A stretch of DNA of 64,000 nt from assembly GCA_029204225.1 (NCBI GenBank), contig CM055112.1, forward strand, positions 24,611,693-24,675,692. Direction: 5' to 3'. Shown piece by piece: positions 49,476 through 61,900 of this stretch (position 1 is its first letter; the number at the start of each line of letters is the position of its first letter). The notes under the pieces were generated by a model. That model saw only the letters and a program-made list of their open reading frames with translations, had not been told where the DNA came from and did no database searches. The position numbers and the translations under genes were made by a program. This DNA comes from Diphasiastrum complanatum. Its lineage: Eukaryota > Streptophyta > Lycopodiopsida > Lycopodiales > Lycopodiaceae.

Positions 49476-49491
49476 CCCCCCCCCCCCCCCC
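49476..49491. repeat. Poly(C) tract, 16 bases
   Basis: This is a pure run of C just upstream of the LINE-like fragment. Confidence 0.95.
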
Positions 49492-49544
49492 ATTCAAATT
49501 GAGGCCTTGTTCCACATTGTCACTTTCATACAATGACTAGAGGA

Positions 49545-50285
49545 TCTCTAGGGTGGAGACATGCACCATGTTGCAGCATCATATAGTGGCACCCCACAAG
49601 AGGCTTGACTCTATGGTATGTGTGATATACACAAGGTAGAGGATGAGTTCCATTTTCTCTTCAGATGCCCAGCTTACTATGAGATCCAAGGGAGGTATTA
49701 TTGCTTGTTCCGAGATCACCTAGCCACACTTTCTACTTTGATATCATATGAGGATCCCAAATGTTGCAATGATGATTCGAGAGATGCCAAACTTGAGAAT
49801 GGTGCAACTAGACATAGACACCCCCCTTTGATACAGATGAGCATCGGGAGTGCTTATCTCGTCGGAGACAAAGATAGGAGGTTACCTTGAATGGTGATTC
49901 TGATGGAGAGGCTAAGATTCCAGACGTTCCATGCATAGACGACAGAGAAAAAGTGTACGCCCAGAGAGATAGCCAAAGGCCATAGCCCACAATTCCACAA
50001 TAGCAGAGATGACATCCCACTCGAAGATAGAGGTTCTCAACCCGTTCAACGCCAATTTTACAACATACTATACACCATTTTTTTCCAGGCGGAGGGACAT
50101 CTATTATATCAGGATGATGGATTGTGATTGTGCTTGCCATCTCACTACATGCAGTTTCTATATTTGCAATTATTGTTTCTTTTAGATGGTTGAGGTTTTA
50201 AGCTCCTACTGTGCATACTTGACATGTATCTTTTATCAGTCGTGTGTACCTCAGGGTATTTCAAGGACATTAATTTAAACAATAA
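49545..50285 (+). mobile_element. LINE-like 3' end fragment (zf-RVT-type), plus-strand copy
   Basis: The frame 49618-49890 reads CDIHKVEDEFHFLFRCPAYY and EIQGRYYCLFRDHL. The Cys-His pattern with EDEFHFLFRCP resembles the zf-RVT domain after the reverse transcriptase of plant LINEs. The following 400 bases match, inverted, the sequence at 53285-54215, down to a shared end GGACATTAAT. The frame is interrupted, so only a relic. LINE assignment rests on the zinc motif alone; no RT block is present. Confidence 0.5.
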
Positions 50286-50289
50286 CTTG

Positions 50290-53196
50290 CTGGCCAAGTT
50301 TTCTTTGAATGTCTAAGATGAAGGCACTTGATAGGATTTCAATTCAACGATGGGCATTATCAAGTCCTTGGTGCACTGAAGGGAACCTAAGTTATTATAA
50401 GAAGGAGATGGTGTACCCTAAAATTCACTCTTCCTTTCTTGCCTTGATTTGTTCTCCTGCCCTCTCTCTCTCTCTCTCTACTGCGACCTATTGAGGCTTG
50501 GGATGCTCTAATTGAGGACTTGTGACGATGCTTGGAAGAGTAACACAATAGCAAAGGAGCTTGCAACAAGAAAAGGTAATGAAACTATCATTTTTTAGCA
50601 TTGTAAATCAATTTGGTTCTCACCTATGCATGAATGCATTAAGCTATTTTGTATGAGTGGCTCACAAAGATGAGCATGTCAAAGGTAGTAAAATGAGTTG
50701 GATAAGCATGCCATGCTGAGGCAGAAGCCATGCCCGCCGTTGCTCTATTGATATGTTGGAGACCTTGTGCTCTCAAGTTAGGTCCTAACATTATGTGATG
50801 GTGCATACAATATGCTAGTAGTATTCGATGTGCTTTGTGCTAGGCTTAAAAAAAGAAGATGAAAATCTCAAACACAAGCATTTGCATAGCATCTTGCAAT
50901 AAAAATTTAAAGTTTTTAAGTGACTGATGAAGGAGACTAATATGTAGTGAAATTTTATTTATTTTGGACAACATGAAGGTTAAGACCTAAACTCCTCTTG
51001 CTTACATCATCAATTTTTGGAGTTTGGTTGCTTATTACATAGAAGCAAAAGCAAGTGTTTACTATCATCAATTTTTGTAGTTTGGTTGCTTACTCAAGTT
51101 AAAGTTAAACGAACTAGGTCAACCATTTCTGCCTGAAACCCAATGAGCATGATAGGGAACTATCTCTTGAGCTTGTTGAGTTCCTTGCATGAAATACACC
51201 AACTCCAACAATTTGAAAATGTAGTTCCATTTATTCACAAAACAAAAATCCAAATACAACTACAAATCCAAGTGCTTGTTCAATGTCCTTGGTTCATATT
51301 TTGGATTCCAAAATCCCCAAGATTTTCGGAGGACTGTGGCAATTTAGATCAACAATGTAGCAGTCGGGTCCACAATGATGGCTCTTTTTTTTAAGAGCAC
51401 TTGTTACCAAGACCAGCCCCTACACATTTTGAGGCTCTTTCTCCTCACAAAATTACAGGGCATCATTGTGGATGGCGCTTTCTCCTTTAATAAATTAGTT
51501 TTAATTAATATTTGGATTACAAATTTTTTATCTCTCTCTCACACCCTATGTTTATAACTATGACTTCTTCTATCTCATCTTCTTCTCCACCACGCAAGCA
51601 TTTGATCCCGGCGTGCCTCCAGCCACACGTTTTCTTTTTTTTAAATAAATTTTTGTGGCTGAACGGAGTGCCATGTCATCGGGCAGCCGAAAACTTTATC
51701 CCATAAGCAAACAACACTGATGTGCATTGACTAATATATATGAAAATTAGGAAATTATACAGGCTCGGGAAAATGGCACCATTGGTGCTCGTGAGAAAAT
51801 GGTGCCTACAAAAATTTATCCGTGCTCACAAAAGTTCCTCCAATGCCCACTAGAAATCTACTTTGTCTCGCATGGTGCCCATGAAAATGACCCAGATCAA
51901 TGCTCATGAGAAATTGGTGCTGGGCTCGGCAGACAAATTTTTCTCGGGCACATATCTAGTTTGGCAGGTCCAACGCCACATGGCACAACTCTACTACGCG
52001 GGGCCCAAATATTCACATGCCCAAAAACGTGCTTCTAATTTTTGGAGCTCGATGTATTGAAGTGATTTTTTTTTGTGAATCAACAAATTTGTGGTAAGAG
52101 AGCGCAGACGAGAGCTTGGAAAACTAGCAGACACAGAAGTTGGATGTGCATTGTTCGTCTGCTTGTCACTCATGCAGACAGTGGGCTTACTGAAGCAACC
52201 ATTTTTACTCGATTTCAAGCTCACAGCTCTATTTTGTGTGAGAATCTCTCTAACACTCATTTTTGCTCTTTTTGATTTTGTTACGTCTTCATATGGAATT
52301 GAACTCCAGGCATCCAAATGAGCAAAAGAACGGTCAACCAAGAGGCGGCATTTGTTGATAAGCTTTTCAATCAGTTGCATGCTAGCGAATGCTAATTTGA
52401 CTTTTTTGTACATGCTATTAGGTTACAAAGCCAAAGATATGGTGGTCTATCTAGAATTATTTGTTTGCTTCATAACCCATTAATAGAAATACAAGGCTTT
52501 CACACAAGGCTATTTGCTACATGTTAGTGCAAATGGACAATGTGGTAATGCATATTAGAGCGATCATACTTCTATGCACCCATAGAATTGTTTGTAGTGT
52601 GCTAAGAATTTCTTGTACTTGTGTGATGCAAAACATAGATACATAAGGTTAAAAATTTACCACATTATATGGGTGGAATATGATCTATATGTAGTTACTT
52701 TCCAATTGAATACTAGATTATAGAAACAGACAAGTTTCAACATCATGACTTCAACTAGTGACTCTTGAGAATATGGTAACAAAATAAAATAATGCTATTT
52801 CAAGGATTTACTGTTTCCACGAATCGCGATTTGTTGGTTGACGAATCACAATTCGTCAATGAATCGAACGGTCCAGATTCAAATTGGGAATGTAAATGTT
52901 CTTGCTACAACTTGGGCCGATTCCAATCGCATTTCATGTTTTACCCTTTTTTGCACCTCTTTCAAGGGAAAGAGAATAGGAGAGAGAGAGAGAGAAACTT
53001 GAGAAGAGGAGAAAGGGGAGGAGAGAAGAGAGTGGAAAGAGGAAAGAGGAGAGAGGAAATGTTTGAAAGTGTTAGGTTAATCTTCATTGTTAAATTCACT
53101 TTGAAGGAGAGAAATGAGATTAGGAGTTAGGAGAAGTTAGAACTTAGGTGTTTAGTAGTATTAACCACTAGTATTAGGTAAATGAAGGAGAGAGGC

Positions 53197-53198
<2 letters not shown>
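50290..53198. other. Intergenic, no supported gene
   Basis: This stretch has a CT run near 50463, a duplicated 45-bp phrase (TCATCAATTTTTGGAGTTTG at about 51007 and a near copy at about 51065), and a patch at 51760-51960 repeating the words GTGCTC and AAATGGTGCC. A relic with GAATCGCGATT words lies near 52816-52870, and a purine-rich zone at 52965-53070. No exon or domain is recognised. Confidence 0.45.

Positions 53199-53284
<86 letters not shown>
53199..53284. repeat. (GA)n microsatellite, left of the LINE-like copy
   Basis: This is an uninterrupted GA tract of about 85 bp, passing into GAAAGAAAG and then the element end ATTTTATTAATGTCC. Confidence 0.96.
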
Positions 53285-53288
<4 letters not shown>

Positions 53289-54215
53289 AAGATTTTATTA
53301 ATGTCCTTGAATACCCTAAGGTATATAGGACTCAGAAAAGGTACATGTCAAGTGTGCATATAGGAGCTTAAAGCTCAATAATCTATAAAACAACAACTGC
53401 TAATATAATGCCTGAAGCCTAAAGATGGCTGGCCAAGTCCGGCAGCCTAGAATTGAATAGCATGATGCCTATCAGCCTGGAAGAAGTGGTGAATGGTATG
53501 TTGTGAAGGTGTTACTAGGTGTGCCATGGACCGCTACCGTCGGGTAGGCTGTTGGTGTCGTCGTTGCTGCCGTGTCCATCTGGGCTGGGGCCTAATGGTT
53601 GACTGTCTCTCTGGCCGTCGACATGGTCACTGCTGCTGATGCATAGAAGAATCTGGAATCTCGGCCTTTCCATCCGAATCGTTGGATCTCTGTCTCCGAC
53701 GGGATATGCACTCACTGATGCTCAATTGTACCAAGGGGTGTGTATCAGTATCTAGTCTCCTCCTCCTCAAGTCTGACATCTCCCGGATCATCAGTGCTAC
53801 ACATATGGGGTCCTCATCCTCGTCGTTGTCATAATCCTCATCCTCAGGCACTAAATCACGCGATCTCCACCTAGTAAAGAATGAAGTAATCAATGGTCAT
53901 GAGGTAAAATGCTGGGGTGTCCCGTATAAATCTCTCCGTAGGATGAACATCTCGCGTACTATTAGAGCGACACATCGTGGGTCCTCATAGGTGATGAGAG
54001 AGCATAGAGTGGTAGGCATGTCTCGAAACAGGCAATGATATCACCCTCTGATCTCATAGTATACAAGGCATCTAAAGATAAAGTGCTCTTCTGTCTATCC
54101 CTGGTAACGCCTGTATCCTCTGTATATAGGTAATGAGCTGAAGAGCTGCCCCGATCTGTATAGGTGGAACTGCAAACTCGGCCAGGAGAATCTCATGTGG
54201 AACAGAAGGCTGCGC
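53285..54215 (-). mobile_element. LINE-like 3' end fragment (zf-RVT-type), minus-strand copy
   Basis: This is the inverted relative of 49545-50285. The minus strand shows EEHFIFRCLVYYEIRG, HCLFRDMP and LITYEDPRC, and an adjoining frame with HPLVQLSISECISRRRQR. The copy lies exactly between two GA tracts in the same orientation (53199-53284 and 54217-54291), as if the element had inserted into, or carried, a TC-rich tail. It is decayed, with interrupted frames. Confidence 0.5.

Positions 54216-54216
<1 letters not shown>

Positions 54217-54291
<75 letters not shown>
54217..54291. repeat. (AG)n microsatellite, right of the LINE-like copy
   Basis: This is about 75 bp of pure AG repeat, in the same orientation as the tract at 53199-53284. 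Confidence 0.96.
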
Positions 54292-54293
<2 letters not shown>

Positions 54294-55430
54294 CGACGGG
54301 GAGCTAGATCCTTTCTTGAAGCTATTCTAGCCTGCAAAGAGAAGAGATAAGAAAGAGAGAAGAGAGAGAAGGCAGATTGTGGTCCCTTCAAAGAAGATCC
54401 TGCAACTTGCAAAGAAACCCAAAAAAAAAAAAACACTCCCTATTGCTCAGGAAAGTGCTTTTATTATCAATGATTGCCGATAGCCCAGGCAGATCTCCAA
54501 GTAAGATCTCGAAAACAGTACAACTCCCCTACAAGAAGCTCAAGACTCAAAAATCAGAACTACCTAATGACTAGCCTCAGTGGCTATTTATAGTGGACAA
54601 GTCCTACCTCCCTTCATATTGATTTGGAGGGAAGGTGAAATTCAAAAATTAGGGCCAAATAGAAAACCATGTAAAATAGTATTTCTAGGCTTGTCACATG
54701 TAATATAAGATGCGTGTCCACTAACACTTTACTATGTAATCCATTACGCGTAAATCATGGCATTTTGTGAGAAAGTTCAGCACCAAGTAGCAGCTTTGCC
54801 CTCAAATAAAGTGCCACAAACTGATGCTACTGCTCACTCTTCGAGTACAATTGAAAGTATGTCTCAAGCTTGGCCATCTGGCTCCTCTAATTTATGGCCA
54901 TTTGACAAACTCCAGTACACAGTAAGCTGCACCTTGTCCCTACCGCACGAGATACTCCAAAACTCATAGGAGAGTAATTGCAGTTGGTGCTATGAAATGA
55001 GTAGGAGCATTTGGAACAAAAGCAACCATTTGATCCATACATGTCATGGAAATGGTCACCTCCATCATCACTCAAAAGATGGTAGTCGACATTACCAAAC
55101 TATAGGGAAGGATCAAGTAAGGAAGCCGCTAATGGTCTTACAAGAACAACAACAAGGTATGAGACAAATTCCTACTACCTTACAAAGACCTGAGCAACAT
55201 AGTTATGAAGACGTAACTTAGGAAGGAATAGGGCAACAGACTGTGAACAAAGAATGCTTGTCTTGTACTTGAGCTGAAAAAGCTTCATGTGGAATAAAAT
55301 GATGAAAGTACATCTCAAAGATCCTATAGAACTCTATTTCTTTTAGCTACCTAGAAGATCTAATTAACTAGCTTAATTTCCTATTCTTGGAACTCATAAC
55401 TAACTTGTGAACTGATCCTTCACTCAAGTG
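54292..55430. other. Intergenic, no supported gene
   Basis: Short open frames (for example 54757-54969 and 54997-55221) show no recognisable domain. The region may hold more retroelement debris, but I cannot name it. Confidence 0.4.
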
Positions 55431-55539
55431 CTAGCTTTAAAATTTAACCTTCTATCGAATAATTGATGTCTCATTTTTGAGACCTTTTTTCATGAGGCTT
55501 GCTTTCATATCTTTAGTTTTGTTTTATTTAGTGTCTTAT

Positions 55540-55790
55540 TCTACTCAGTCTCTTTTGAATTGAAACCTAATGTCTATGTGTTAGTCCTGTTATGAAACAA
55601 TCTACTTTGGTGAGTGCAACTACAACTTGATTATTGCAATAAATTGTATTTGACTTTTTCGTTAACCTCTTAGTCAGTGTCAAGTCTACTCAAGAGAATC
55701 AAGTCTCTTGAAAGTTGAAACCCAGGTTGCAAGTTAGCTTGGGCACTGATCATGGAGACATGTATTCCATTCCAAGGCACATTCTGATGT
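55540..55790 (-). mobile_element. Copia RNase H scrap
   Basis: The minus-strand reading includes EYMSP and NTIYCNNQVVVALTKV, which fit the Copia RNase H segment that normally reads like EAEYxA...IYCDNQSAIALA. It is broken and short, and lies just upstream of the first coding exon of the LpxD-like gene. Confidence 0.6.
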
Positions 55791-55992
55791 GTCTGGTTTG
55801 TTTTTCTTTGGTGCTTATGAAAGTAGGATGTATTCCAACCTTACTAAGAGATGTTTTCAACCAGAAGTTAACTTCAATAACAGACATACTTTTGTAAGCT
55901 GAATGTCTTGTACATAATTCTAGACTCTAGTTCCCAACAATTATTTACACATGATATTGAGTATAATTTTTTATTTGCAGGGTGAGTCAAAG

Positions 55993-58900
55993 ATGTCATT
56001 GCTATCTCATCGGCATGCCGTGATGAAGGTTGTTCTTCCTCTCAACTAACCGTTTAAGAAATAAAACACTTAATATTTATGCATTTGTATCATCATTGTT
56101 TTGTGCTCCTTTTGCTTTGAAATTGCTTGTGATAGGCTTTTTCTGGTGCATAGATGGGCCTCCTGTCACCAACCACAGTTTTGAATTAGCACAGAGTTTT
56201 GTGATTCAGGTTGCATGCACTTCAATATGCAAGCCATTCATCGTTTGTTTGGGCAACCATATTCCTATTTCACATAATTTCAACACTATTTTTAATGTTA
56301 TGGCCTCTTTATGCATGTGATTCATGTAAGATAAGTTGAGGCTTGTGTTTAAGATAAAGGTCACTTCATTTACTGATCATCACTGTACATGATACAAGCA
56401 ATATCTACAATGAAAAGCTTCATTTTCTCCATCCACTGCATAGTAGTTGTTTTTGGTTCCTTACCTCATTTGCCTTGATACAAATGCCATTGTCTTTACT
56501 GTAGCAGCTATCATGTAATTGAATGCCATTAACAGAGTTTCATTTTCATTTTCTTGGTGACCATGTTCTTCTTCGATATCTTACTAATAATATGAAAAGT
56601 CATTTTCAAGTTAAGGTCACCTTTTTAGACTACAAAGTTCAAACTGGGATCTGGACAATGTTTTACGGACTTTTATCGTAACTGCAATGAAAAGTATTAA
56701 AGAAGGTTTGACTGAGCTAAGAACTCCTAATATTAATTTTGACATGTTCTTAGTAATATTGGCAATTAATTTTTGCCACCTGGTCTTATTTCATGTGAGA
56801 CTCTTGCAATAACTATCTTTTGTGTATTGGTCTGTGTAAGTGAATCTGAATGCTCCTAGCAACTTGAAATCTGAATGTTTTGCAAAGCCCTCCAATTCAA
56901 AATTTTCCTTTGTGTATATAAGAAGAATTTAACTTAAAATTGGAGACTCTTGTACAAAGATGATCCTACAAAGAATTTTCAAGAAGTGTAGTTTCAAATG
57001 TGAAATCACTATAGTCTTTGTCTCCTTCTTAGGCTTAAGCGTCTGCCATATGATCCTTGCCCCCAAACAGTGACCAACTCCTTGACTTAACTAGTGATCA
57101 AATGACATTATTAGCCTCTTAGGCTTATGTGCCCTACCATGTGATCCTTGGACAGTGACAATTCCTTGAGAGTCACTTAACTATTGATTGTAATAGACTC
57201 CATGTAATAAACTAGGACGTTGAAGGCGTAATGAAATAATGAGTTTTTGTTCAAGTTGCTTTGAAAGTTTGAATAGCTGTTTAATCTATCTACTTCTGAA
57301 TTTTGCTTGGTCGCTGCAATCTTTGAAAACTATATGTTTTTTATCAACATTCTTGGAAGTTGGATGGAGCAAATTCACAAGGGTTACCATGCAAATGCAA
57401 TTTTGTTGAGCTTATCATATCTAGAAATAACACTATAAAATCAATACAATTTATACGATATGAAGTGCAGTTGATACAAAATAGCATCACATTATTCCTT
57501 GTTCTCGAAGGGCTATTTTTCCACTTGTTTGAATTTCTAACTGCATAGTTTTCGTCGGATGGCTGTCTTCTTTCTTCGTGTCTTAGGGAGATGGGTACCT
57601 AGATTGGTCATCCTTGGTTGTCTGACATGAATCGACGTTTAATTTTTCTTTAGTGATGTGCAATCGATTGAAATTTGTGTGGTTGTGGATTTGTTAACTG
57701 ACCTCATGACTTGCTATTGAGATTGTTTTCTCATCATGTTTATCGAGTTTTGGCTTAGTATTGTTGTAGTAGTCAGAAGCAATCACAGTGTTACAGCAGG
57801 TTGGTTTCTGTTGACGTTAGCTCTTCCAATTCACAAATTGCAGTTGGTGTGCTCAATGAAAGGAGCAAGTAGTGCTCAGAAGCTACATTTAGGCAAAGGT
57901 ATGCAAGAATTTGAACAAACTGTACTTGCTTGCTTATGTAGTTTGCGATTGTATCTTATGAGCCGACCTCATTGAATTTCTACACAAAACTGGACTTCCC
58001 AACATATCTTGTCAAGCATGAAGTGGATTAGCTTGGGAACATTGTGAAACTTTTCATTTGGCCTTTTGGGGAGTTGCGATTTGTGGTTGGCCAATATGTA
58101 CGATCTCAATTATTTTCGGCGAAAGAAGCTTATGTATATTAATGTCTCATTCAACAGCTTTGCAACAATTTTCGTCAGAAGCTAATAGGTCAGAGCATGA
58201 AAAGTGGGAAAAAGGTGGAGGTATGGTTCACAAATTGGCTGAAGTGCATACAAGTGCAGTAATTGAGCTGGGAGCAGTGGTGCAAGCCAATGCGATTGTG
58301 GGAGTGAATGTCCACATTGGTGCAGGCTCCATAGTTGGACCACATGTCAACATTGGATCTGATACGCTGCTCGGGTTTGTAGAGTATGCTTTTAAATGTG
58401 TATACTAAATTGCATTCTGTAGCATTGAAACTTTACTCTCTAACTGGTTCAAGATACAAGTACCTTAATGGTAGCAAGTTTTTTCTCTTAAGCTCTAATT
58501 GGTGTGGAATCTCAGATGCATGGTTCTCTCTCATGATCAAGCCTATGTGTTTTTTATCAATGCTATTTCAGTAAATCATTTGGCCAAAGATTTATTTGAT
58601 ACTATTGTTTCTTGGTAGCTTGTAGGCCAAATATTGAGTTTCACAAGTGCTCACTAATATGATTTATGAGTCCATACTTCATGTTTCACAGATTCAATGT
58701 TGCGCTGCAAAATTGTTCTTTGGGCACTTCTTGCATTATCCACAATGGAGTTTGCATTGGCCAAGATGGTTTGTCTCTCAATTATTGCTTAAGGCGCAAC
58801 ATCTTCTCCTTTTAGTTAGTGTAAGTGTTGATAAAAATGCTTGCTAATTCATGCCATTTGTTGAAAGTTGACATGCATTACATTGTTATGTACTTGATTG

Positions 58901-61900
58901 CATAGTTGCATTCAAATGTATCAAACATCCATGTCTGAAACATTTGACAGGAAGTTTCAAATGTTTGAAACAAAACCCTATTTTTATTTATTTATATTTT
59001 TTTGCCAATTTTTAGACAACTAAGTGTTGGAACCTTAAATATAACATAAAAGTGGTTGAATAAGCAGGTTCAAGAAATTAAAGCATTCAATGTAGATAGT
59101 AGTGTGTTCAAATTACAATGATTAGGTGGATATCAAGGAATAACAATGATTAGGAATAACAAGTGCACCATCATCAACTGTGCCCATCTATACTTGAGAA
59201 TTTTGAGAAATTGAGTTGGAAGAAGAACATGCACATGTTTGGTGCAACAATTGTCTATGTCCAACAGCAGGGAATTTAGTCGATATGATTATGTCTTTTG
59301 AAAAAAACTTTCCAAACATGTATGTAGAATCCACCCGAGTTGCAAAGGTTGGCGATCAAGATACTTAGCTAGGGAAGTACAACCTCTTCTGGTGAGAGAA
59401 ATTGGAATACCTTCTCCTTGATTCATACCAAGAGGAGAAATAGCTTGAAGCCATCCACTCGTGACATGCTGGTCGTTGTGCATTTCAACCTTTGTGTCCT
59501 TGATAAGATCAAGGCATGAGGGTTTGAGGAGATGGAACTAACTTTGCAACAAGTCAAGGGGGATCGAGATGAGGATTGATTGATGGTGCTGAGGCTGAGA
59601 GAGCCAAAATAGAGGAGGGCTTGGAGATTTAGGGTATTACCTAGGCTGCTAGGGATATCGAGATGGGCATGGCTTCCACTTCCTCTCATGCTTCTTCATG
59701 TGTTCCTGCTAAGCCTGGGGATCTTGATGAGGATGAGGATGAGGAAGAGGTTGATTTACAGGATGATGCTAAGGATGCCGATGTTGTCATACCACTTGAG
59801 GACATTTGATTTACCACTTGCTTAGTTTGCTAGCTACTAGCTAGTGGCCATTTTGTAGTAGAATGTAACTAGTTAGCTTGATTTTCATTTTGAACCAAAC
59901 AAATTTTGAGGATGTTGATGAATCATTATTATGTACTTGCATTTCACAAGACACTACATCAAATTGTTACTTCTCTATAGTAGTCTAAGAAAATGGAAAT
60001 GGTTTGATCTTTAGTTTGCTATAAACTTATATGAATGGTTTTTATGCACAGCTTGTTGTGTGTCCCGAAATGGTTGATCAATTCGTAGATTATGCTTTAT
60101 TTGGAGGTTCCAAAGGACTCCCACCAACGCACACCCGTCTGCTTCTGAGATGCCAACTGTGCCACTGACTTCCCATTCTTGTACATGTCCATTTGATTTA
60201 ACAATGTTCGTTTGCAGAATTTCCATTGGAGTATCTCTCCACAATCTTTTTCCATCCCTTGTCCACCTCTACATTGGACTCTTGCCACATATCCAACCAT
60301 TGTGGATGCGAAGCAAATGCTGCAGCATGTTAGAGAAAATGCATCATGTCCCATCTCTCAAGGCAAAGGCTCTCTATCACATGTATTCGAGCGGTATCAA
60401 AAGAGGTACATGACCGTATTTCCTCAACCATCTGGTCCATCAGCTCATAGACAAACTCCATGGTGCCTCCCTCTCTATCCACAATTCGTAACAACTTTAG
60501 GATAGCATAGCTTCACAATATTCTCTGCCTCCTCCCAAAGGAATGGACCAAGGATTGTACGAGAGAGCTCATGAGAATCGGAATCTAGCAGACTAGCGTA
60601 GGACAAGTTGATATTTTGGTTCTGACTTTCGCTGCAAAGGACTTGTTTAGTTTGCTGAAAGGAACTTACTTTAATGCACAAGGCTGAAGGTTGCATGACG
60701 TGTTAAGAGACTATCAAAAACACGTTTTTTGGGTAGTTTCTAGAGCGCTGCAGACTCTGATACCTGTAGGCTATAGCAAATGATTCAAGTGACCAAAAGC
60801 CACCAACATGCAGCCAAAGGTATCCTCAAACAACCAGCAAAATATGAGTCAACGATTCAACCACAAAAAATCCATGAAAACTAAGTCAAAAAATCCTGGT
60901 TTTTCGTGATTTTCGTCACGTTTTTAACTGTTTGATCATTATAGGCTCACTACAGCTCCTTGCAATTGATTCTCAGGCACATAATCATCCCACTGGTGTC
61001 CTCTACAGTTGTAGGTAGTCTTAGAACACACCATCCATGATTATTGTCCAAAACCTCCTATTTTGCAACCTGTCGACGATTCAATCTCGCGCACAAATTA
61101 TCATAATCTATACTGATGCAAAATCGACCTCCTTATAGCACACAACCCTCTGAAAATAGCAATTATCAGTTCTAAGCACCGTTTCTAAGTAAAAAAGCAT
61201 AAATTTTCACCTAAAATCACTAACTTGTATTAGAAGAACGCTGACATGCAATCACCATACCCAGTCAAATCCCTTGGAGACAAGTCTTGCCTTCCCTAGA
61301 ATCCATCAGATATTGCCTCAACCGAACAACATCAAGCTAGCATAGAGTTTCGTTCAACAGGATGATAATCTATGAGATGAATCCTTACAAACGTCAAGAA
61401 CTTGAATTATTCCTGAGCTACCGATTCACAAGCAAAGAGGACCTCAGAAATCTCATACCTAGAGATCAGTTCCTCCACTAGGACATACAATAGCATAGAG
61501 TTATGTTTCCTTACCATAACTTGTGGAACATCAACATAAACCTCCATCTTTCACCCAATCGTAAGCCTTGCTCTGATACCAAGGTAAAGACCATCCTAGG
61601 ACAAGCTTACAAACACACCGAAAGGACACTTTGGAGCCAAACCACTCAACCAAGTAGAAGCCGATGATCAAACCCCAAAGGCTTCACCCAATGCAAGAGA
61701 GGAGAGGTAACTGGTAGCTAGATCTGTCAAACTGGAAGTGTAGATGGTCGAGTTCCTGTATGTACATATAGCATCCAGGGGTCTGTGCATGATGACATGC
61801 ATGCCCAAGGTTGCCCTATAGATAGGAAATGCTACAATTGATTCTCCTTCCATGCATACAACTGTCACATACCATGCACCACTCCACATGTCACTTTGTG

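Noticed and set aside
58058-58157. Upstream in-frame Met at 58058 as the LpxD-like start
   Set aside because: The extension is hydrophobic and unlike homologues, and the TATTAAT...CAACAG acceptor at 58157 with two in-phase upstream exons fits better.
59660-59809. Acidic frame (DEDEDEEE) in the LpxD-like intron
   Set aside because: Low-complexity acidic sequence without a neighbouring domain; probably element debris, and too weak to annotate as a gene.
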